From Marinobacter sp. (GTDB lineage Bacteria > Pseudomonadota > Gammaproteobacteria > Pseudomonadales > Oleiphilaceae): 64,000 nt of DNA. A model generated the notes under the pieces. That model was not told the DNA's origin. It did no database searches and was given only the letters and a program-made list of their open reading frames with translations. The DNA is taken from positions 408,465 to 472,464 of the forward strand of contig JAGYIS010000010.1 of assembly GCA_018402255.1 (NCBI GenBank), in the 5' to 3' direction. Position numbers and translations under genes: made by a program. Shown piece after piece: positions 20,227 through 30,267 of the stretch (position 1 is its first letter; each line of letters starts with the position of its first letter).

Positions 20227-20928
20227 ATGAATGCGCTCACCACCTCCATCCGCCGCAGCGCCATCGGGCTTGGCCTGTTCGCCGTGATAACCGGCGGCAC
20301 CATCGCCCTGACCCAGGGTGTGACGAAAGACCGGATACAGGAACAGGCCGCCCGCGCAGAAGCCAGGGCACTGTTCGAGATTATTCCCGAGCATCAGCAC
20401 GACAACGATCTGCTTCGCGATGTCGTCACCCTGCCCGCCAACACCCGACAGCCCGCGTCAGGGCCCGTAAACGTCTGGGTGGCGAGGCGGGATGGCCGGC
20501 CCATTGGCATTATCATGCCGGCAGTCGCCCCTGATGGTTATTCCGGAGAGATCCGGCTACTGGTTGGCCTTGATCTGGATGGTAAAGTCCTGGGTGTGCG
20601 GGTGACCAACCACAGGGAAACTCCGGGGCTGGGCGACCGGATCGAGACCCGAAAATCCGACTGGGTCTACAGTTTTGATGGCCGCTCTCTGGGCAACCCG
20701 CCCGCCAATCAGTGGAACGTCAAGAAAAACGGCGGTGTCTTTGATCAGTTTACCGGCGCTACCATTACCCCTCGGGCCGTCGTGAAGGCCGTACAACACT
20801 CTCTGAGCTATTTTCGCCAGAACAGGGAGGTGATTCGGGAGCGCCTGAACGAGCCACCCTCCCCCCGGAACCGACAGCTGACACCGGAAGCAATTGCTGG
20901 TGAAGCCAACCCTGCGGAGCACTCCTGA
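20227..20928 (+). CDS. rsxG: Electron transport complex subunit RsxG (FMN-carrying)
   Basis: RsxG is the single-span subunit with a periplasmic FMN-binding domain. The 233 residues have an N-terminal helix (about 12-32), a flavin domain with [14 protein letters not shown] and the flavinylation motif TGAT (176-179) in [13 protein letters not shown], where Thr179 is the expected FMN attachment residue. Attachment would require the flavin transferase ApbE, which is not in this window. It sits between rsxD and rsxE with gaps of 2-3 bp. Confidence 0.95.
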   Translation: MNALTTSIRRSAIGLGLFAVITGGTIALTQGVTKDRIQEQAARAEARALFEIIPEHQHDNDLLRDVVTLPANTRQPASGPVNVWVARRDGRPIGIIMPAVAPDGYSGEIRLLVGLDLDGKVLGVRVTNHRETPGLGDRIETRKSDWVYSFDGRSLGNPPANQWNVKKNGGVFDQFTGATITPRAVVKAVQHSLSYFRQNREVIRERLNEPPSPRNRQLTPEAIAGEANPAEHS

Positions 20929-20930
20929 TC

Positions 20931-21647
20931 ATGGCGACAAAATCTTCCGGCGAAATCATCAAGGACGGTCTTTGGACCAATAACCCGGCGCTGGTTCAGG
21001 TGCTTGGCCTGTGCCCGCTGCTGGCGGTCACCAGCACCGTGGTGAACGCCATTGGCCTGGGCATCGCCACACTCATGGTGTTGATTGGCTCGAACCTGTC
21101 GGTCTCGCTCATTCGTAATTTCGTCAACGAATCGGTGCGGCTACCGGCGTTTGTTATGATCATCGCGTCCTTTGTGACCTGCGCCGAATTGCTGATGCAG
21201 GCGTTCACTTATGAGCTCTATCAGATTCTCGGTATTTTTATCCCGCTGATTGTCACCAATTGCGCGATTCTGGGCCGGGCCGATGCTTTCGCATCAAAGA
21301 ATCCGCCACTGCCCGCGTTGCTGGACGGCACCATGATGGGATTGGGGTTTCTGGCGGTGTTAATTATTCTGGGCGGGATGCGCGAGCTGATTGGTCAGGG
21401 CACGCTGTTTGCCGATATGCATCTCTTGCTCGGGCCCGTGGCCTCTGACTGGGTCATTCAGCCCTTCGAGCACTACCCGGACATGCTGTTCATGGTGCTG
21501 CCTCCCGGCGCGTTCATGGGCCTTGGCCTGCTCATTGCGTTGAAAAACAGCATCGATCACCGCCTCAAAGAGCGAAGGCTTGCCGCTGAACCGGCTCATG
21601 CCGGTCCTGGCAGTAAACGGGTCAGGGTTACTGGCAACGTTTCCTGA
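20931..21647 (+). CDS. rsxE: Electron transport complex subunit RsxE
   Basis: RsxE is the membrane partner of RsxA and has the same inverted-fold architecture. The 238 residues contain six helices, the conserved [17 protein letters not shown] and [19 protein letters not shown], and a basic cytoplasmic tail. It completes the rsxABCDGE set, so the complex is fully encoded. nth follows after 31 bp, the usual gammaproteobacterial arrangement. Confidence 0.95.
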   Translation: MATKSSGEIIKDGLWTNNPALVQVLGLCPLLAVTSTVVNAIGLGIATLMVLIGSNLSVSLIRNFVNESVRLPAFVMIIASFVTCAELLMQAFTYELYQILGIFIPLIVTNCAILGRADAFASKNPPLPALLDGTMMGLGFLAVLIILGGMRELIGQGTLFADMHLLLGPVASDWVIQPFEHYPDMLFMVLPPGAFMGLGLLIALKNSIDHRLKERRLAAEPAHAGPGSKRVRVTGNVS

Positions 21648-21678
21648 ACCTGACCCAACTTTCTGAATCCGGAAGATC

Positions 21679-22317
21679 ATGAACAAAGAAAAGCGTACCG
21701 AGATTTTTACACGGCTGCGGGACGAGAACCCCAATCCCACTACGGAATTGAACTACAGCAATCCGTTTGAATTGCTGATCGCCGTGATCCTGTCGGCACA
21801 GGCGACCGATGTGGGCGTTAACAAGGCTACTGACAAGTTATACCCGGTGGCCAATACGCCAGAAGCCATCTACGCGCTGGGCGTAGACGGCCTGAAGGAA
21901 TACATAAAAACCATCGGCCTGTTCAACAGCAAAGCTGAAAACGTCATCAAAACCTGCCGGATCCTGATTGAGAAGCACAACAGTCAGGTTCCGGATAACC
22001 GTGAAGACCTGGAGGCATTACCCGGTGTCGGCAGAAAAACCGCCAACGTGGTATTGAACACCGCTTTCCGCCAGCCCGCCATGGCAGTTGACACTCATAT
22101 CTTCCGGGTCTCGAACCGAACCGGCATTGCACCAGGCAAAAACGTGCTGGAAGTGGAAAAACGGTTAATGCGACTGATCCCGAAAGACTTCCTGATGGAT
22201 GCCCACCACTGGCTTATTCTGCATGGCCGTTACACCTGTACCGCCCGAAAGCCAAAATGCGGTGCCTGTCTGATTGAAGATCTGTGCGAGTTCAAGCAAA
22301 AACGCGACTATCAGTAA
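21679..22317 (+). CDS. nth: Endonuclease III (DNA glycosylase/AP lyase)
   Basis: Nth removes oxidised pyrimidines and nicks at the abasic site during base excision repair. The 212 residues show the helix-hairpin-helix LPGVGRKTANVVL with the catalytic lysine, the catalytic aspartate in AVDTHIFRVSNR, and the C-terminal [4Fe-4S] loop C-x6-C-x2-C-x5-C (CTARKPKCGACLIEDLC). It is the last gene of the rsx operon and is followed by a strong terminator hairpin. Confidence 0.96.
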   Translation: MNKEKRTEIFTRLRDENPNPTTELNYSNPFELLIAVILSAQATDVGVNKATDKLYPVANTPEAIYALGVDGLKEYIKTIGLFNSKAENVIKTCRILIEKHNSQVPDNREDLEALPGVGRKTANVVLNTAFRQPAMAVDTHIFRVSNRTGIAPGKNVLEVEKRLMRLIPKDFLMDAHHWLILHGRYTCTARKPKCGACLIEDLCEFKQKRDYQ

Positions 22318-22327
22318 GTCGGCCGTA

Positions 22328-22358
22328 ACAAAAACGCCGGCGAATACCGGCGTTTTGA
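22328..22358. terminator. Bidirectional terminator, nth / CHI-like gene
   Basis: The hairpin AAAACGCCGG-cgaata-CCGGCGTTTT has A-rich and T-rich ends on both sides, so it can end transcription of nth on the plus strand and of the convergent CHI-like gene on the minus strand. Confidence 0.85.
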
Positions 22359-22378
22359 TATCAGACCGGGGCAATCAA

Positions 22379-22954
22379 TCAACGCTTGCCCAGCATCTTC
22401 TCTTTCAGGTCTTTCTGAGCTGGCTTGTCAGACAGCCAAATGCCGAACAATGCTTTTTTGAACTCCAGATCACCAACGCTGTCACGCTGTTCACCGTTTT
22501 TCAGAACCTGAACTCCGGAGCCCGGCACGTAGACCAGGTCAAACACGTCGCCTTCCTGGATCTCCTCCTGGAACACCGCCATAAACTGATCCACGTCGGC
22601 CTGGATCGATGACAGGTCGCCACCGGTAGCTGCCTGGAAGCCGTCCATCGTTGCTTCCGTCATACGCTCGCTGGTGATCATGCCCGAGGTAATGTGCAGC
22701 GTGATCGCTTGAGGCTCATCAGCTGAAATTACGGCCTCGGCGTCGTCAACCTTCTCCGGCACATAAAGACCGCCGACATAAAGATTCATGAACCACTTGG
22801 AGCGAGTACCTGCACCATTCAACTGGAGCTCTTTTCCCATGGCCGAATAGGTGTCTGGCACGTCCACGCCGTCGACAGTCAGGGCGTGGGCAGGCGTTGC
22901 CAGAGCGCCGACAAGCAGTAAAGAAGCACAACTGGTGATTAGGGTCTTGTTCAT
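22379..22954 (-). CDS. Secreted chalcone isomerase-fold protein
   Basis: This exported protein of about 191 residues resembles the bacterial chalcone-isomerase-like family (CHI fold), for which a plant-type isomerase activity is not expected. The start at ATG 22954 (MNKTLITSCASLLLVGALAT) has AAGGA just upstream and gives a clean signal peptide, with cleavage probably after AHA. The mature part, VDGVDVPDTYSAMGKELQLNGAGTRSKWFMNLYVGGLYV, is the family opening. A fatty-acid or hydrophobic-ligand binding role is possible but inferred. It is a single-gene unit. Confidence 0.75.
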   Translation of the reverse strand: MNKTLITSCASLLLVGALATPAHALTVDGVDVPDTYSAMGKELQLNGAGTRSKWFMNLYVGGLYVPEKVDDAEAVISADEPQAITLHITSGMITSERMTEATMDGFQAATGGDLSSIQADVDQFMAVFQEEIQEGDVFDLVYVPGSGVQVLKNGEQRDSVGDLEFKKALFGIWLSDKPAQKDLKEKMLGKR

Positions 22955-23093
22955 CGTCCTTTCCTTTCGATCATTATTATTGAATGTTTCATCCGTCACC
23001 GGGTCAACTCCCACATTCTGCCCGGAGCGGCCATTCTAACAATGAAAAATACAGAGCTATCGCCACTTGGTTCTCATTTGCCGCCACATTTAA

Positions 23094-23129
23094 CAAAAAA
23101 GCCGACCTCGTTTCCGTGGCCGGCTTTTT
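23094..23129 (-). terminator. rpoS terminator
   Basis: A stem with AAAAAGCCG on one side and CGGCTTTTT on the other lies about 20-55 bp past the rpoS stop. Read on the minus strand it ends in a T run, as expected for intrinsic termination. Confidence 0.75.
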
Positions 23130-23150
23130 GCAATTCCCGGGCGCTATAGC

Positions 23151-24149
23151 CTATTTGAACAGCAGGTTTCCAGACAAACCTTCTTTCTCCAGAATTTCCC
23201 TGAGGCGGCGTAACGCTTCAACCTGTATCTGACGGACTCGTTCGCGGGTCAAGCCGATTTCCTGGCCGACTTCCTCCAGCGTGCTGATGGGGTAGCCTCG
23301 AAGCCCGAACCGGCGAGACAAGACTTCCTGCTGTTTGTCGCTGAGCTGATCAATCCATTTCTCGAGGCAGGAGCACATGTTGTTATCCTGCAGCAGGTCG
23401 GCTGGATCAGAGGCGCCTTCATCCGCAACCGTATCCATCAGCGATTTATCACTACCAACACCGATTGGCGTGTCCATCGAGGCAACGCGCTCGTTCAATC
23501 CAAGCATGCGTTTGACGTCTTGTACGGGCTTATCGACTTTGCGGGCGATCTCTTCTGCGGTTGGCTCGTGATCGAGCTTTTGCGTCAGTTCGCGCGCTGC
23601 ACGGAGGTACAGGTTTAATTCTTTGACGACGTGAATTGGCAAGCGGATGGTGCGGGTCTGGTTCATGATCGCCCGCTCAATGGTTTGACGGATCCACCAG
23701 GTTGCGTAGGTCGAGAAACGAAAGCCTCGCTCTGGGTCGAACTTTTCGACCGCACGGATCAGTCCGAGGTTGCCTTCCTCAATCAGGTCAAGCAGGGTAA
23801 GGCCTCTGTTCACATAACGTCGGGCGATCTTCACAACCAGTCTCAGGTTGCTTTCAATCATCCGTTTGCGTCCGGATTCTTCACCTTTGCGAGCCAGGCG
23901 CGCAAAGTACACTTCTTCTTCCGGTGTGAGCAGTGGTGAAAAACCGATTTCATTGAGGTACAGCTGAGTTGCATCAAGCTGCTTGGAACTGGTGTAGTAC
24001 TTTCCCTTGGCAGGAAAATCGTCTTCGACTTCGGCCACTGTGTCGTCAGACGATGGCTTTTCCGGTTTATCTTCTGCTAACTGATGCTCGTCTGCGTCTT
24101 CGATATCTTCAACGCGATCAATAATGATGTCTTCTTGCTCTGCTGACAT
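23151..24149 (-). CDS. rpoS: RNA polymerase sigma factor RpoS
   Basis: RpoS is the general-stress and stationary-phase sigma factor. The 332 residues comprise an acidic N-terminal extension, region 1.2 ([21 protein letters not shown]), region 2 with the -10 recognition helix ([20 protein letters not shown]), region 3 and region 4.2 with the -35 helix-turn-helix ([20 protein letters not shown]). It lies downstream of nlpD as in most gammaproteobacteria, where the main rpoS promoter is usually inside or after nlpD. A purine-rich ribosome site (GAGGCGGGG) precedes the ATG. Confidence 0.97.
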   Translation of the reverse strand: MSAEQEDIIIDRVEDIEDADEHQLAEDKPEKPSSDDTVAEVEDDFPAKGKYYTSSKQLDATQLYLNEIGFSPLLTPEEEVYFARLARKGEESGRKRMIESNLRLVVKIARRYVNRGLTLLDLIEEGNLGLIRAVEKFDPERGFRFSTYATWWIRQTIERAIMNQTRTIRLPIHVVKELNLYLRAARELTQKLDHEPTAEEIARKVDKPVQDVKRMLGLNERVASMDTPIGVGSDKSLMDTVADEGASDPADLLQDNNMCSCLEKWIDQLSDKQQEVLSRRFGLRGYPISTLEEVGQEIGLTRERVRQIQVEALRRLREILEKEGLSGNLLFK

Positions 24150-24348
24150 AGTCTACCCCGCCTCTCAATAATCCTGTTGTCGCCCGTTACTTCTTGTTAT
24201 TGCGGACTTATTCCAATAATGGCTTTTGTCAGGACATTTGCTTGTTGGCTGGCAATCACAGTTGCCGTTATTGTTTTTCTACTACGCGGTTTTCAGTCAG
24301 GCCTTCCCGGCAATCCTATCGAAAACAGGTTACAGATTTTCGATTTCT
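24150..24348 (-). promoter_or_regulatory. nlpD-rpoS spacer / rpoS leader
   Basis: The 199 bp between the nlpD stop and the rpoS start would form the rpoS leader. It is more AT-rich than the flanking genes. In relatives this segment is a target of post-transcriptional control; I cannot identify a specific small-RNA pairing site. Confidence 0.35.
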
Positions 24349-25230
24349 TCAGCGTCTTGGCAAGTATCTGGCCGGATCAACCGGGTTGCCATTTCTACGA
24401 ATCTCGAAATGCAACACTGGCCTATCAGTACCAGAACTACCCAATTCAGCGATCACCTGTCCAGCTTTTACATCCTCCCCTTCTTGCACCAATATCTTGC
24501 GGTTGTGGGCGTAAGCGCTCAAATACTGTTCATTGTGATTGACGATAATCAGGTTCCCGTAACCCAGTAACCCACTACCGGCATACACCACATTACCACC
24601 CGCCGCCGCTTTCACAGCATCCCCGGGTTTCCCGGCAATATCAATACCTTTATTGACTTTTCCTGACTCTGAAAAGTTTGCAATAACAGTGCCAGAGTGC
24701 GGCCATTGCCAGCGGATGTTGCCAACAGTCTGGCTGCCGGTCGTTCTCTGGGTCGGGGGCGTTGCCGTCCGGGAGGGTGGTGCAGATGCTGTTCGGGCAG
24801 GCGGCTTGGCGCTGGCCGACGGTTGACTTGCAGCGGGAGCCTGGCGTGGCGGCGGTGATGACGCCTGGGCGGTTTGGCGAATGCGGCCTTTCTTGTCCAG
24901 CCGGAGTACCTGACCGGCCCGGATTGTCCAGGGTGGCGCCATACCGTTGGCATCGCCGAGTTCGCGATAGTCGCGGCCATAACGCCAGGCAATGCCATAA
25001 AGGGTTTCCCCCGGTTTGACCACATGACTACCCCAGTACACCGGCGGGTTGTAAAGATCATCGCCGTAAATCGCGTTGGTATTACAACCGGAAAGCATCA
25101 AGGCGGACATCAGCAAAGCCAGCGTCAACGTTGCGGCACGTTTTGCTGACAGGTCCCGGCACACACCTTCCCCAACAGACCAGAGCCTGAAACGGAGAAC
25201 AGCTTTTCTATGCCGATAGAGATTAGTCAC
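24349..25230 (-). CDS. nlpD: NlpD-type LysM/M23-like lipoprotein
   Basis: NlpD is an envelope lipoprotein that activates septal amidases rather than cutting peptidoglycan itself. Visible are a lipobox (LMLSGC), a LysM domain (VVKPGETLYGIAWRYGRDY), a Pro/Ala/Ser-rich linker and a C-terminal LytM/M23 domain. The first zinc ligand of active M23 enzymes is absent (NKGIDIAGKPGDA instead of an HxGxD type), which fits the catalytically inactive NlpD class. The start is uncertain: GTG at 25230 gives an unusually long basic stretch before the signal helix, and a later start is possible. Upstream of rpoS. Confidence 0.88.
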   Translation of the reverse strand: MTNLYRHRKAVLRFRLWSVGEGVCRDLSAKRAATLTLALLMSALMLSGCNTNAIYGDDLYNPPVYWGSHVVKPGETLYGIAWRYGRDYRELGDANGMAPPWTIRAGQVLRLDKKGRIRQTAQASSPPPRQAPAASQPSASAKPPARTASAPPSRTATPPTQRTTGSQTVGNIRWQWPHSGTVIANFSESGKVNKGIDIAGKPGDAVKAAAGGNVVYAGSGLLGYGNLIIVNHNEQYLSAYAHNRKILVQEGEDVKAGQVIAELGSSGTDRPVLHFEIRRNGNPVDPARYLPRR

Positions 25231-25417
25231 GTAATAAAAAACGCCTGATTATGATAAATCCATCTAAGAAACGAACCGCAAGCGATGCAGCTTCTCATGT
25301 TTCAGGACTAACTTATTAATATATTGCACGATTTATGAACAATTCCAAGTTACTCTCTGCACAGGATTGTTACCGTCCGGAACAGTCGTTTTGTGCACCA
25401 GGTAACACTTTTACGGA

Positions 25418-26395
25418 TCAAGAGCCCTCGGCGGCCTGCCTGCGCTCTGACCGCCCCCCGAACCACTCCATGGCCAGAACAAGGCCCAAGCCAGCCACCG
25501 CCATGGCCATGGCCAGCAACACCTGGGGATCCTGACCATAAAGTTGTGCCCAGGTCTCCGGCCCCACCGGAGACTGACTGACCGGCACTTCCTTACCCGA
25601 GCTGTTTACCCGCCAGCTCAGGGTTTCCTGCCAGGGCCAGACCTTGCCAAGTGCACCAATCATAAAGCCGGTCAACAACGCCAGCACGGCATCGTGAAAG
25701 TGCCGAAAAGCCAGCGTAATCAGGCGGGCAACGGACAGCAAACCAATCACACACCCGATCAGAAACAGCCCCAGATGGCCCAGCTCAAACGATTTAACGG
25801 CCGCCAGTACCGGCGCATACATGCCCATGATGAGCAACAGAAAGCTGCCAGAGATACCCGGTAAAATCATGGCGCAGATAGCCAGCGCGCCCGCGCCGAG
25901 AAACGCCAGACCAGACGGGTCCAGCTCACTGGCAGGCAATGTGGTCACCCACCAGGCGAATGCAATGCCGACCACCAATGGCACAACCAGGGCTGGCGAC
26001 ACCCGGCGCACCTGTTGCCCTACGTGCCAAACCGACGCAACAATCAAACCAAAGAAAAAGCTCCAGATCAGCACCGGGTGTTCATCCAGCAACCAGGTAA
26101 TGAGCGAGGCAAGGCTGGCAACACTGGTCAGCACCCCCGCCAGCAGGCAAAACAGGAAATTACCGTCCATGGATCGCCAGAAACCGGCAACATCGCCTTT
26201 CAGAAACTGTCGAAAGAACGCCACCGGCGCCGCGCTGATAGCCTCAAGCAACCGAAAATAGATGCCGGTGATAAACGCAATAGTGCCGCCAGACACGCCC
26301 GGGACAATATCCGCAGCGCCCATCGCCATACCCCGGAAGAACACACCAGCCGGATGATGCTGGCGAGGGATTGAGCGGTCAGGTTGTTGACTCAT
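25418..26395 (-). CDS. popT: DUF368 family polyprenyl-phosphate transporter
   Basis: DUF368 proteins (PopT) were recently linked to recycling of undecaprenyl phosphate across the inner membrane. The 325-residue protein has about eight to ten helices and the two related family motifs GAADIVPGVSGGTIAFITG (N-terminal) and ILPGISGSFLLLIMGMY (central), suggestive of an internal repeat. The ATG at 26395 overlaps the pcm stop by one base. The C-terminal ends in a charged tail. The position between pcm and nlpD is a lineage feature; substrate assignment is by family. Confidence 0.85.
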   Translation of the reverse strand: MSQQPDRSIPRQHHPAGVFFRGMAMGAADIVPGVSGGTIAFITGIYFRLLEAISAAPVAFFRQFLKGDVAGFWRSMDGNFLFCLLAGVLTSVASLASLITWLLDEHPVLIWSFFFGLIVASVWHVGQQVRRVSPALVVPLVVGIAFAWWVTTLPASELDPSGLAFLGAGALAICAMILPGISGSFLLLIMGMYAPVLAAVKSFELGHLGLFLIGCVIGLLSVARLITLAFRHFHDAVLALLTGFMIGALGKVWPWQETLSWRVNSSGKEVPVSQSPVGPETWAQLYGQDPQVLLAMAMAVAGLGLVLAMEWFGGRSERRQAAEGS

Positions 26396-27051
26396 CAACG
26401 AACGACCCCGCCCAGCAATGGCACAAAATGCACCGGCTCCAGCTCTCGCCGCTCAAAACGATCACCTTTACGGATAATCTCCACCAGAACCTGCTCGTAC
26501 TCACCCACCGGCGCAATCAAAACACCGCCTTCATCGAGCTGTTCCAGCAACTCCCGCGGCACGTCTACCGGTGCGGCGGTAACAATAATGCCGGCAAACG
26601 GCCCACGCTCCGGCCAACCCATGCCACCATCGGCATGCTTGAGCATGACATTGCGGATATTGAGCTGGCGCAGCCTGTCCCGCGCACGCTCCTGTAGGGG
26701 GCGAATACGCTCAACGCTGTAGATCTCTGGAAACAGCTGTGACAAAACCGTGGTCTGATACCCGGAGCCGGTGCCCAGCTCAAGTACTCTGGCTGGCTCA
26801 TGGGCTAGCAGCAGTTCGGTCATGCGGGCCACTGTGTAGGGCTGGGAAAGGGTCTGGCTGTAGCCGATGGGCAAAGACGTATCTTCGTAGGCACGATGGG
26901 CAAGCGCTTCATCCAGAAAGATATGCCGGGGAACCTGGCCGATCACATCCAGAACCCGGTCAGATTTTATGCCGGCTTCACGCAACCGCTGCACCAGGCG
27001 CATCCGGGTGCGCCTTGAGGTCATACCGATGCCTTCAAGCTGCGCACTCAT
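26395..27051 (-). CDS. pcm: Protein-L-isoaspartate O-methyltransferase
   Basis: Pcm methylates L-isoaspartyl residues in damaged proteins using S-adenosylmethionine, starting their repair. The 218 residues show [19 protein letters not shown], the SAM-binding [14 protein letters not shown], and the C-terminal [15 protein letters not shown]. It overlaps surE by four bases upstream and popT by one base downstream, so the block surE-pcm-popT is translationally coupled. Confidence 0.95.
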   Translation of the reverse strand: MSAQLEGIGMTSRRTRMRLVQRLREAGIKSDRVLDVIGQVPRHIFLDEALAHRAYEDTSLPIGYSQTLSQPYTVARMTELLLAHEPARVLELGTGSGYQTTVLSQLFPEIYSVERIRPLQERARDRLRQLNIRNVMLKHADGGMGWPERGPFAGIIVTAAPVDVPRELLEQLDEGGVLIAPVGEYEQVLVEIIRKGDRFERRELEPVHFVPLLGGVVR

Positions 27052-27818
27052 ACTTGAACATCTCCGGAGCTGGTGAGGCTGTCCACCCAGTCCCGCAGGC
27101 CAGACATTGCCTCATGACGCGTCATGTCGATGTGGACCGGCGTTATCGATACGTAACCTTCGCGCACCGCGTGAAAGTCCGTGCCGGGCCCGGCATCACC
27201 GCCGCGACCGGCGGCTCCGATCCAGTACCTTTGTTTGCCCCTGGGGCACGTCATGGGAACCGCACCCTCAGCCCGCTCCCGATTACCCAGCCGGGTTACC
27301 CGAAAACCGGCCAGTTCACTCCAGGGCACATCGGGTACGTTGACATTCAGTATCGACCGGGGGCCAAGCGACAATGCACGGGTGCTCTCCAGCAACAGCC
27401 GCACAACCCGGGCTGCCGTTTCGTAGTGAAAGTGGCCGTTGTTGACCAGCGAGACCGCAATGGCTGGCAGCCCAAGATGACGACCTTCAGTGGCGGCAGC
27501 CACAGTGCCGGAATAGATGATGTCATCGCCCAGATTGGCGTGGGTATTGATCCCGGAAACCACCCGATCAAACGGCTGATCAAACAACCCATTGACCGCC
27601 AGATGCACGCAGTCTGTTGGGGTGCCATCCACCGAACGGTAGCCGTTAGGATGCTGCTCAATCGTCAGTGGACGGTTGAGGGTCAGCGCATTGCTGGCAC
27701 CGCTGTGATCCCGGTCAGGCGCAACCACTTCCAGTTCACCCAACCCCTGAAGCCCCTCGTAAAGAGCCACCAACCCTGGCGAGTGCACGCCATCATCATT
27801 GGACAACAAAATACGCAC
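27048..27818 (-). CDS. surE: 5'/3'-nucleotidase SurE
   Basis: SurE is a metal-dependent nucleoside-monophosphate and exopolyphosphate phosphatase associated with stationary-phase survival. The 256 residues begin [15 protein letters not shown], with the metal-binding NDDG, and contain [14 protein letters not shown] and [20 protein letters not shown]. The start codon is GTG at 27818 with GGAGA just upstream. It lies 11 bp after truD and overlaps pcm. Confidence 0.96.
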   Translation of the reverse strand: MRILLSNDDGVHSPGLVALYEGLQGLGELEVVAPDRDHSGASNALTLNRPLTIEQHPNGYRSVDGTPTDCVHLAVNGLFDQPFDRVVSGINTHANLGDDIIYSGTVAAATEGRHLGLPAIAVSLVNNGHFHYETAARVVRLLLESTRALSLGPRSILNVNVPDVPWSELAGFRVTRLGNRERAEGAVPMTCPRGKQRYWIGAAGRGGDAGPGTDFHAVREGYVSITPVHIDMTRHEAMSGLRDWVDSLTSSGDVQV

Positions 27819-27829
27819 AGTGTTCTCCG

Positions 27830-28900
27830 CTAGCTTTCTTGCTTGTTATCACGGCTGAGGCTCATGTCCTGCAGCTCAAAAATATCACCCAGCACGGTGG
27901 TGGCATACTGCCCGGGCGGCAAAAAGAATTGCAGCCTCAGGGTACTGTCGTCCAACCATTGCCAGCGCAGTTGTTCTGGCTGACACACCAGCGCACGCCG
28001 CTCGGGCTTCATACGGGTACTCAGAAACAGCCTTTCAAACTCCGGGTGGCTGGCAACAACAGCACGTTCAAAGGTTGCCTGCTCTTCGCCGGCGCTGGTG
28101 CCACCATCACCCCAGAGCGGGCCGGTAGGAATGCCGCCATCAACGGGCTCGCCGGGCAGGCTCACAAACCAGTTGTCAGCGCTGACCCTTTGCGCCAGCA
28201 CCTCATTAAACAACCATGAACGTGCCGCCGAAAAGTACAATACGTTTTTCGAGCTGCTTCCGCCACCGCCACGGCTGTGGCGACCGCCCTTCTTTCGGTT
28301 CAACCGGGACGGGTCAAGATTCACGGCCCGGGCCAGATTACCACCGCCAATGCCGAACCGCTGCGGACCAAAATAGTTGGGCGCACCCCGCGCCGCCAAC
28401 CGCTCCAGCGCCTGATCCAGCAGCTCCCTATCCCCGGACACCTCACGCAGCACCAGATCAAAGCCATTGTTAACATGCTCACCTCGCCGCAGTTTGCGAG
28501 CGTGACGACGACTTGCCAGCACCGGCCAGCGCTCGGCAATCGCGGTCAGAAGATCCGCATCAGACGCCTCCCGGCCAGGGCAGTACAAACTGAACCACTG
28601 CACCGTAATCGCATGGCGGTCTTTCAGGCCACAGAATCCCACCTCAAAAGCTTTGCACCCGGCCAGCGTGGCCAGTTGCTGAGCCACGTACTCGGTGTTG
28701 TCTCCGCACTTTTCAAGGCGAACACACACATGCTCACCAGCCCCGGAACGGTCACTCTCAGGTGCCTCAAACTCAGGCCAGAGCTGCTCGGTCACCCGGA
28801 AATCCTCCGGTGCAGCTTTCAACAACGCCTTACCCGGCCGTGTTCCGGATGACGTCGGCCAATCCAACCGCCAGCGAGGCACCGCTTCCGATTGGCTCAC
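27830..28900 (-). CDS. truD: tRNA pseudouridine(13) synthase
   Basis: TruD makes pseudouridine at position 13 of tRNA-Glu. The 356 residues contain the N-terminal [15 protein letters not shown], the catalytic aspartate in [17 protein letters not shown], and [15 protein letters not shown]. The TRUD insertion domain is relatively rich in Gly and Ser ([10 protein letters not shown]). The GTG start at 28900 overlaps the ispF stop by four bases (GTGA), fixing the start choice. Confidence 0.96.
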   Translation of the reverse strand: MSQSEAVPRWRLDWPTSSGTRPGKALLKAAPEDFRVTEQLWPEFEAPESDRSGAGEHVCVRLEKCGDNTEYVAQQLATLAGCKAFEVGFCGLKDRHAITVQWFSLYCPGREASDADLLTAIAERWPVLASRRHARKLRRGEHVNNGFDLVLREVSGDRELLDQALERLAARGAPNYFGPQRFGIGGGNLARAVNLDPSRLNRKKGGRHSRGGGGSSSKNVLYFSAARSWLFNEVLAQRVSADNWFVSLPGEPVDGGIPTGPLWGDGGTSAGEEQATFERAVVASHPEFERLFLSTRMKPERRALVCQPEQLRWQWLDDSTLRLQFFLPPGQYATTVLGDIFELQDMSLSRDNKQES

Positions 28901-29376
28901 AGGCTCACCGGCTCAAGCAAACACACCGCCTGACAGGCAATGCCCTCGCCCCGGCCGGCAAATCCCAGCTTTTCAGTGGTGGTCGCCTTAACACTCACCC
29001 GACTCACCGGCACACCAAGATCCTCAGCAATGTTCAGCCGCATGGCTTCCACATGAGGCGCAATCTTCGGAGCCTGGGCGATGATCGTGGTATCGACATT
29101 CACCACCGAGAAACCTTCCTCCAACACCCGCTGCATCACCCGGCGCAACAAATCCCGGCTATCCGCGCCAGCCCACTCATCACTGGTATCCGGAAATAGA
29201 TGACCGATATCGCCCAGCGCCACCGCGCCCAGTAAGGCATCCGCCAACGCGTGCAGCAGTACATCACCATCAGAATGGGCTTTCAGACCATGACTGTGGG
29301 GAATCTCAACACCCCCTAAAATGACAAAATCGCCCTCACAAAAGGCATGGACATCAAAGCCCTGGCCAATACGCAT
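28897..29376 (-). CDS. ispF: 2-C-methyl-D-erythritol 2,4-cyclodiphosphate synthase
   Basis: IspF makes the cyclic diphosphate in the MEP isoprenoid pathway. I chose ATG 29376 ([12 protein letters not shown]) with GGAG upstream, giving 159 residues; the longer frame adds six residues without support. Metal ligands are in GFDVH and [10 protein letters not shown], with the conserved [10 protein letters not shown] and [17 protein letters not shown]. It follows ispD after 45 bp, so these two consecutive-pathway genes are likely co-transcribed. Confidence 0.96.
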   Translation of the reverse strand: MRIGQGFDVHAFCEGDFVILGGVEIPHSHGLKAHSDGDVLLHALADALLGAVALGDIGHLFPDTSDEWAGADSRDLLRRVMQRVLEEGFSVVNVDTTIIAQAPKIAPHVEAMRLNIAEDLGVPVSRVSVKATTTEKLGFAGRGEGIACQAVCLLEPVSL

Positions 29377-29421
29377 GATCGTCTCCGAAACCAAACAGGA
29401 ATGAACGTGAAGGGGAAAGCC

Positions 29422-30123
29422 TTACTGCCAACCAAGAATAAACTCGGCCAGTGCCAGATCCGACGGCACCGTAATCTTGAGATTATCCGCCCGGCCTTCC
29501 ACTAGAAGAGGCATATTACCGGAAAACTCCATGGCAGAGGACTCATCAGTCACCGCATGGCCATTTTCCAGAGCAGACTCCAGCGCCGCCCTGAGCGCGC
29601 CGAACCGAAACATCTGCGGCGTCAACGCTCGCCACAACCGACGACGATCCACTGTCTGCTCAACCTCAGGCGGAACACCCTCGCCCGCCTGTTTCAGCGT
29701 ATCCGCCACCGGCGCTGCCAGCAAACCTCCCACAGGGTGCTCAAACAGAGTATCGATCAGGTTGGCAAGATCATGAGAATGCAAACACGGCCGCGCGGCA
29801 TCGTGCACCAGAACCCAGTCATTATCGTCAGCCTGCTCTTCCAGCGCATGCAATGCCGAAAGCACCGAATCCGCCCGTTCCTTACCACCGGTACAGGTCT
29901 GAATGCGGTCGTCTTTGGCAGACTCACTGTCTGGCCACCAATGATCCCGCGCACTCAATGGCACCATGCAGCCTTTAAAAGGGGCGTTATCAAGAAGACG
30001 GGATAAAGTGATATCGAGAATAAAGCGGTTGGCAATCTTCAGATACTGCTTGGGGCATTCAGCGTTCATGCGCTGGCCGATGCCGGCAGCAGGAACCACA
30101 AGCCAAAGTTCGGAATTTGTCAT
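29422..30123 (-). CDS. ispD: 2-C-methyl-D-erythritol 4-phosphate cytidylyltransferase
   Basis: IspD activates methylerythritol phosphate with CTP in the MEP pathway. The 233 residues show the nucleotide-binding VVPAAGIGQRM...PKQYL, GGKERADSVLSAL, VHDAARPCL and the end NLKITVPSDLALAEFIL. The ATG at 30123 is next to palindromic element copy 2, which separates ispD from ftsB. Confidence 0.96.
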   Translation of the reverse strand: MTNSELWLVVPAAGIGQRMNAECPKQYLKIANRFILDITLSRLLDNAPFKGCMVPLSARDHWWPDSESAKDDRIQTCTGGKERADSVLSALHALEEQADDNDWVLVHDAARPCLHSHDLANLIDTLFEHPVGGLLAAPVADTLKQAGEGVPPEVEQTVDRRRLWRALTPQMFRFGALRAALESALENGHAVTDESSAMEFSGNMPLLVEGRADNLKITVPSDLALAEFILGWQ

Positions 30124-30152
30124 AGACGGCCCTGCACAAAGTACGGAGAGTG

Positions 30153-30250
30153 CCGGGGCCCTTCTTTCCGGGAATGTCGAAGGCCAAGGATGGCCTGAGA
30201 GAAGCGCACATGGATGTGCTCGTAGCGGTTCCCGGAAAGAAGGGCCCCGG
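30153..30250 (+). repeat. Palindromic element copy 2 (two-hairpin core)
   Basis: Perfect 22 bp inverted arms (30153-30174 and 30229-30250) enclose a 54 bp core. On the plus strand the core has hairpins GGCCA-AGGA-TGGCC (30182-30195) and GCACA-TGGA-TGTGC (30206-30219), 24 nt apart from loop to loop. The genes on both sides (ispD, ftsB) are on the minus strand, so the GGA strand is antisense to them. Outside the arms pairing continues imperfectly. Confidence 0.88.
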
Positions 30251-30267
30251 TGCTCTATGCACGGAAT

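Noticed and set aside
24349..25230. NlpD as an active peptidoglycan hydrolase
   Set aside because: The first zinc ligand of the M23 site is missing, as in E. coli NlpD, so an amidase-activator role fits better.
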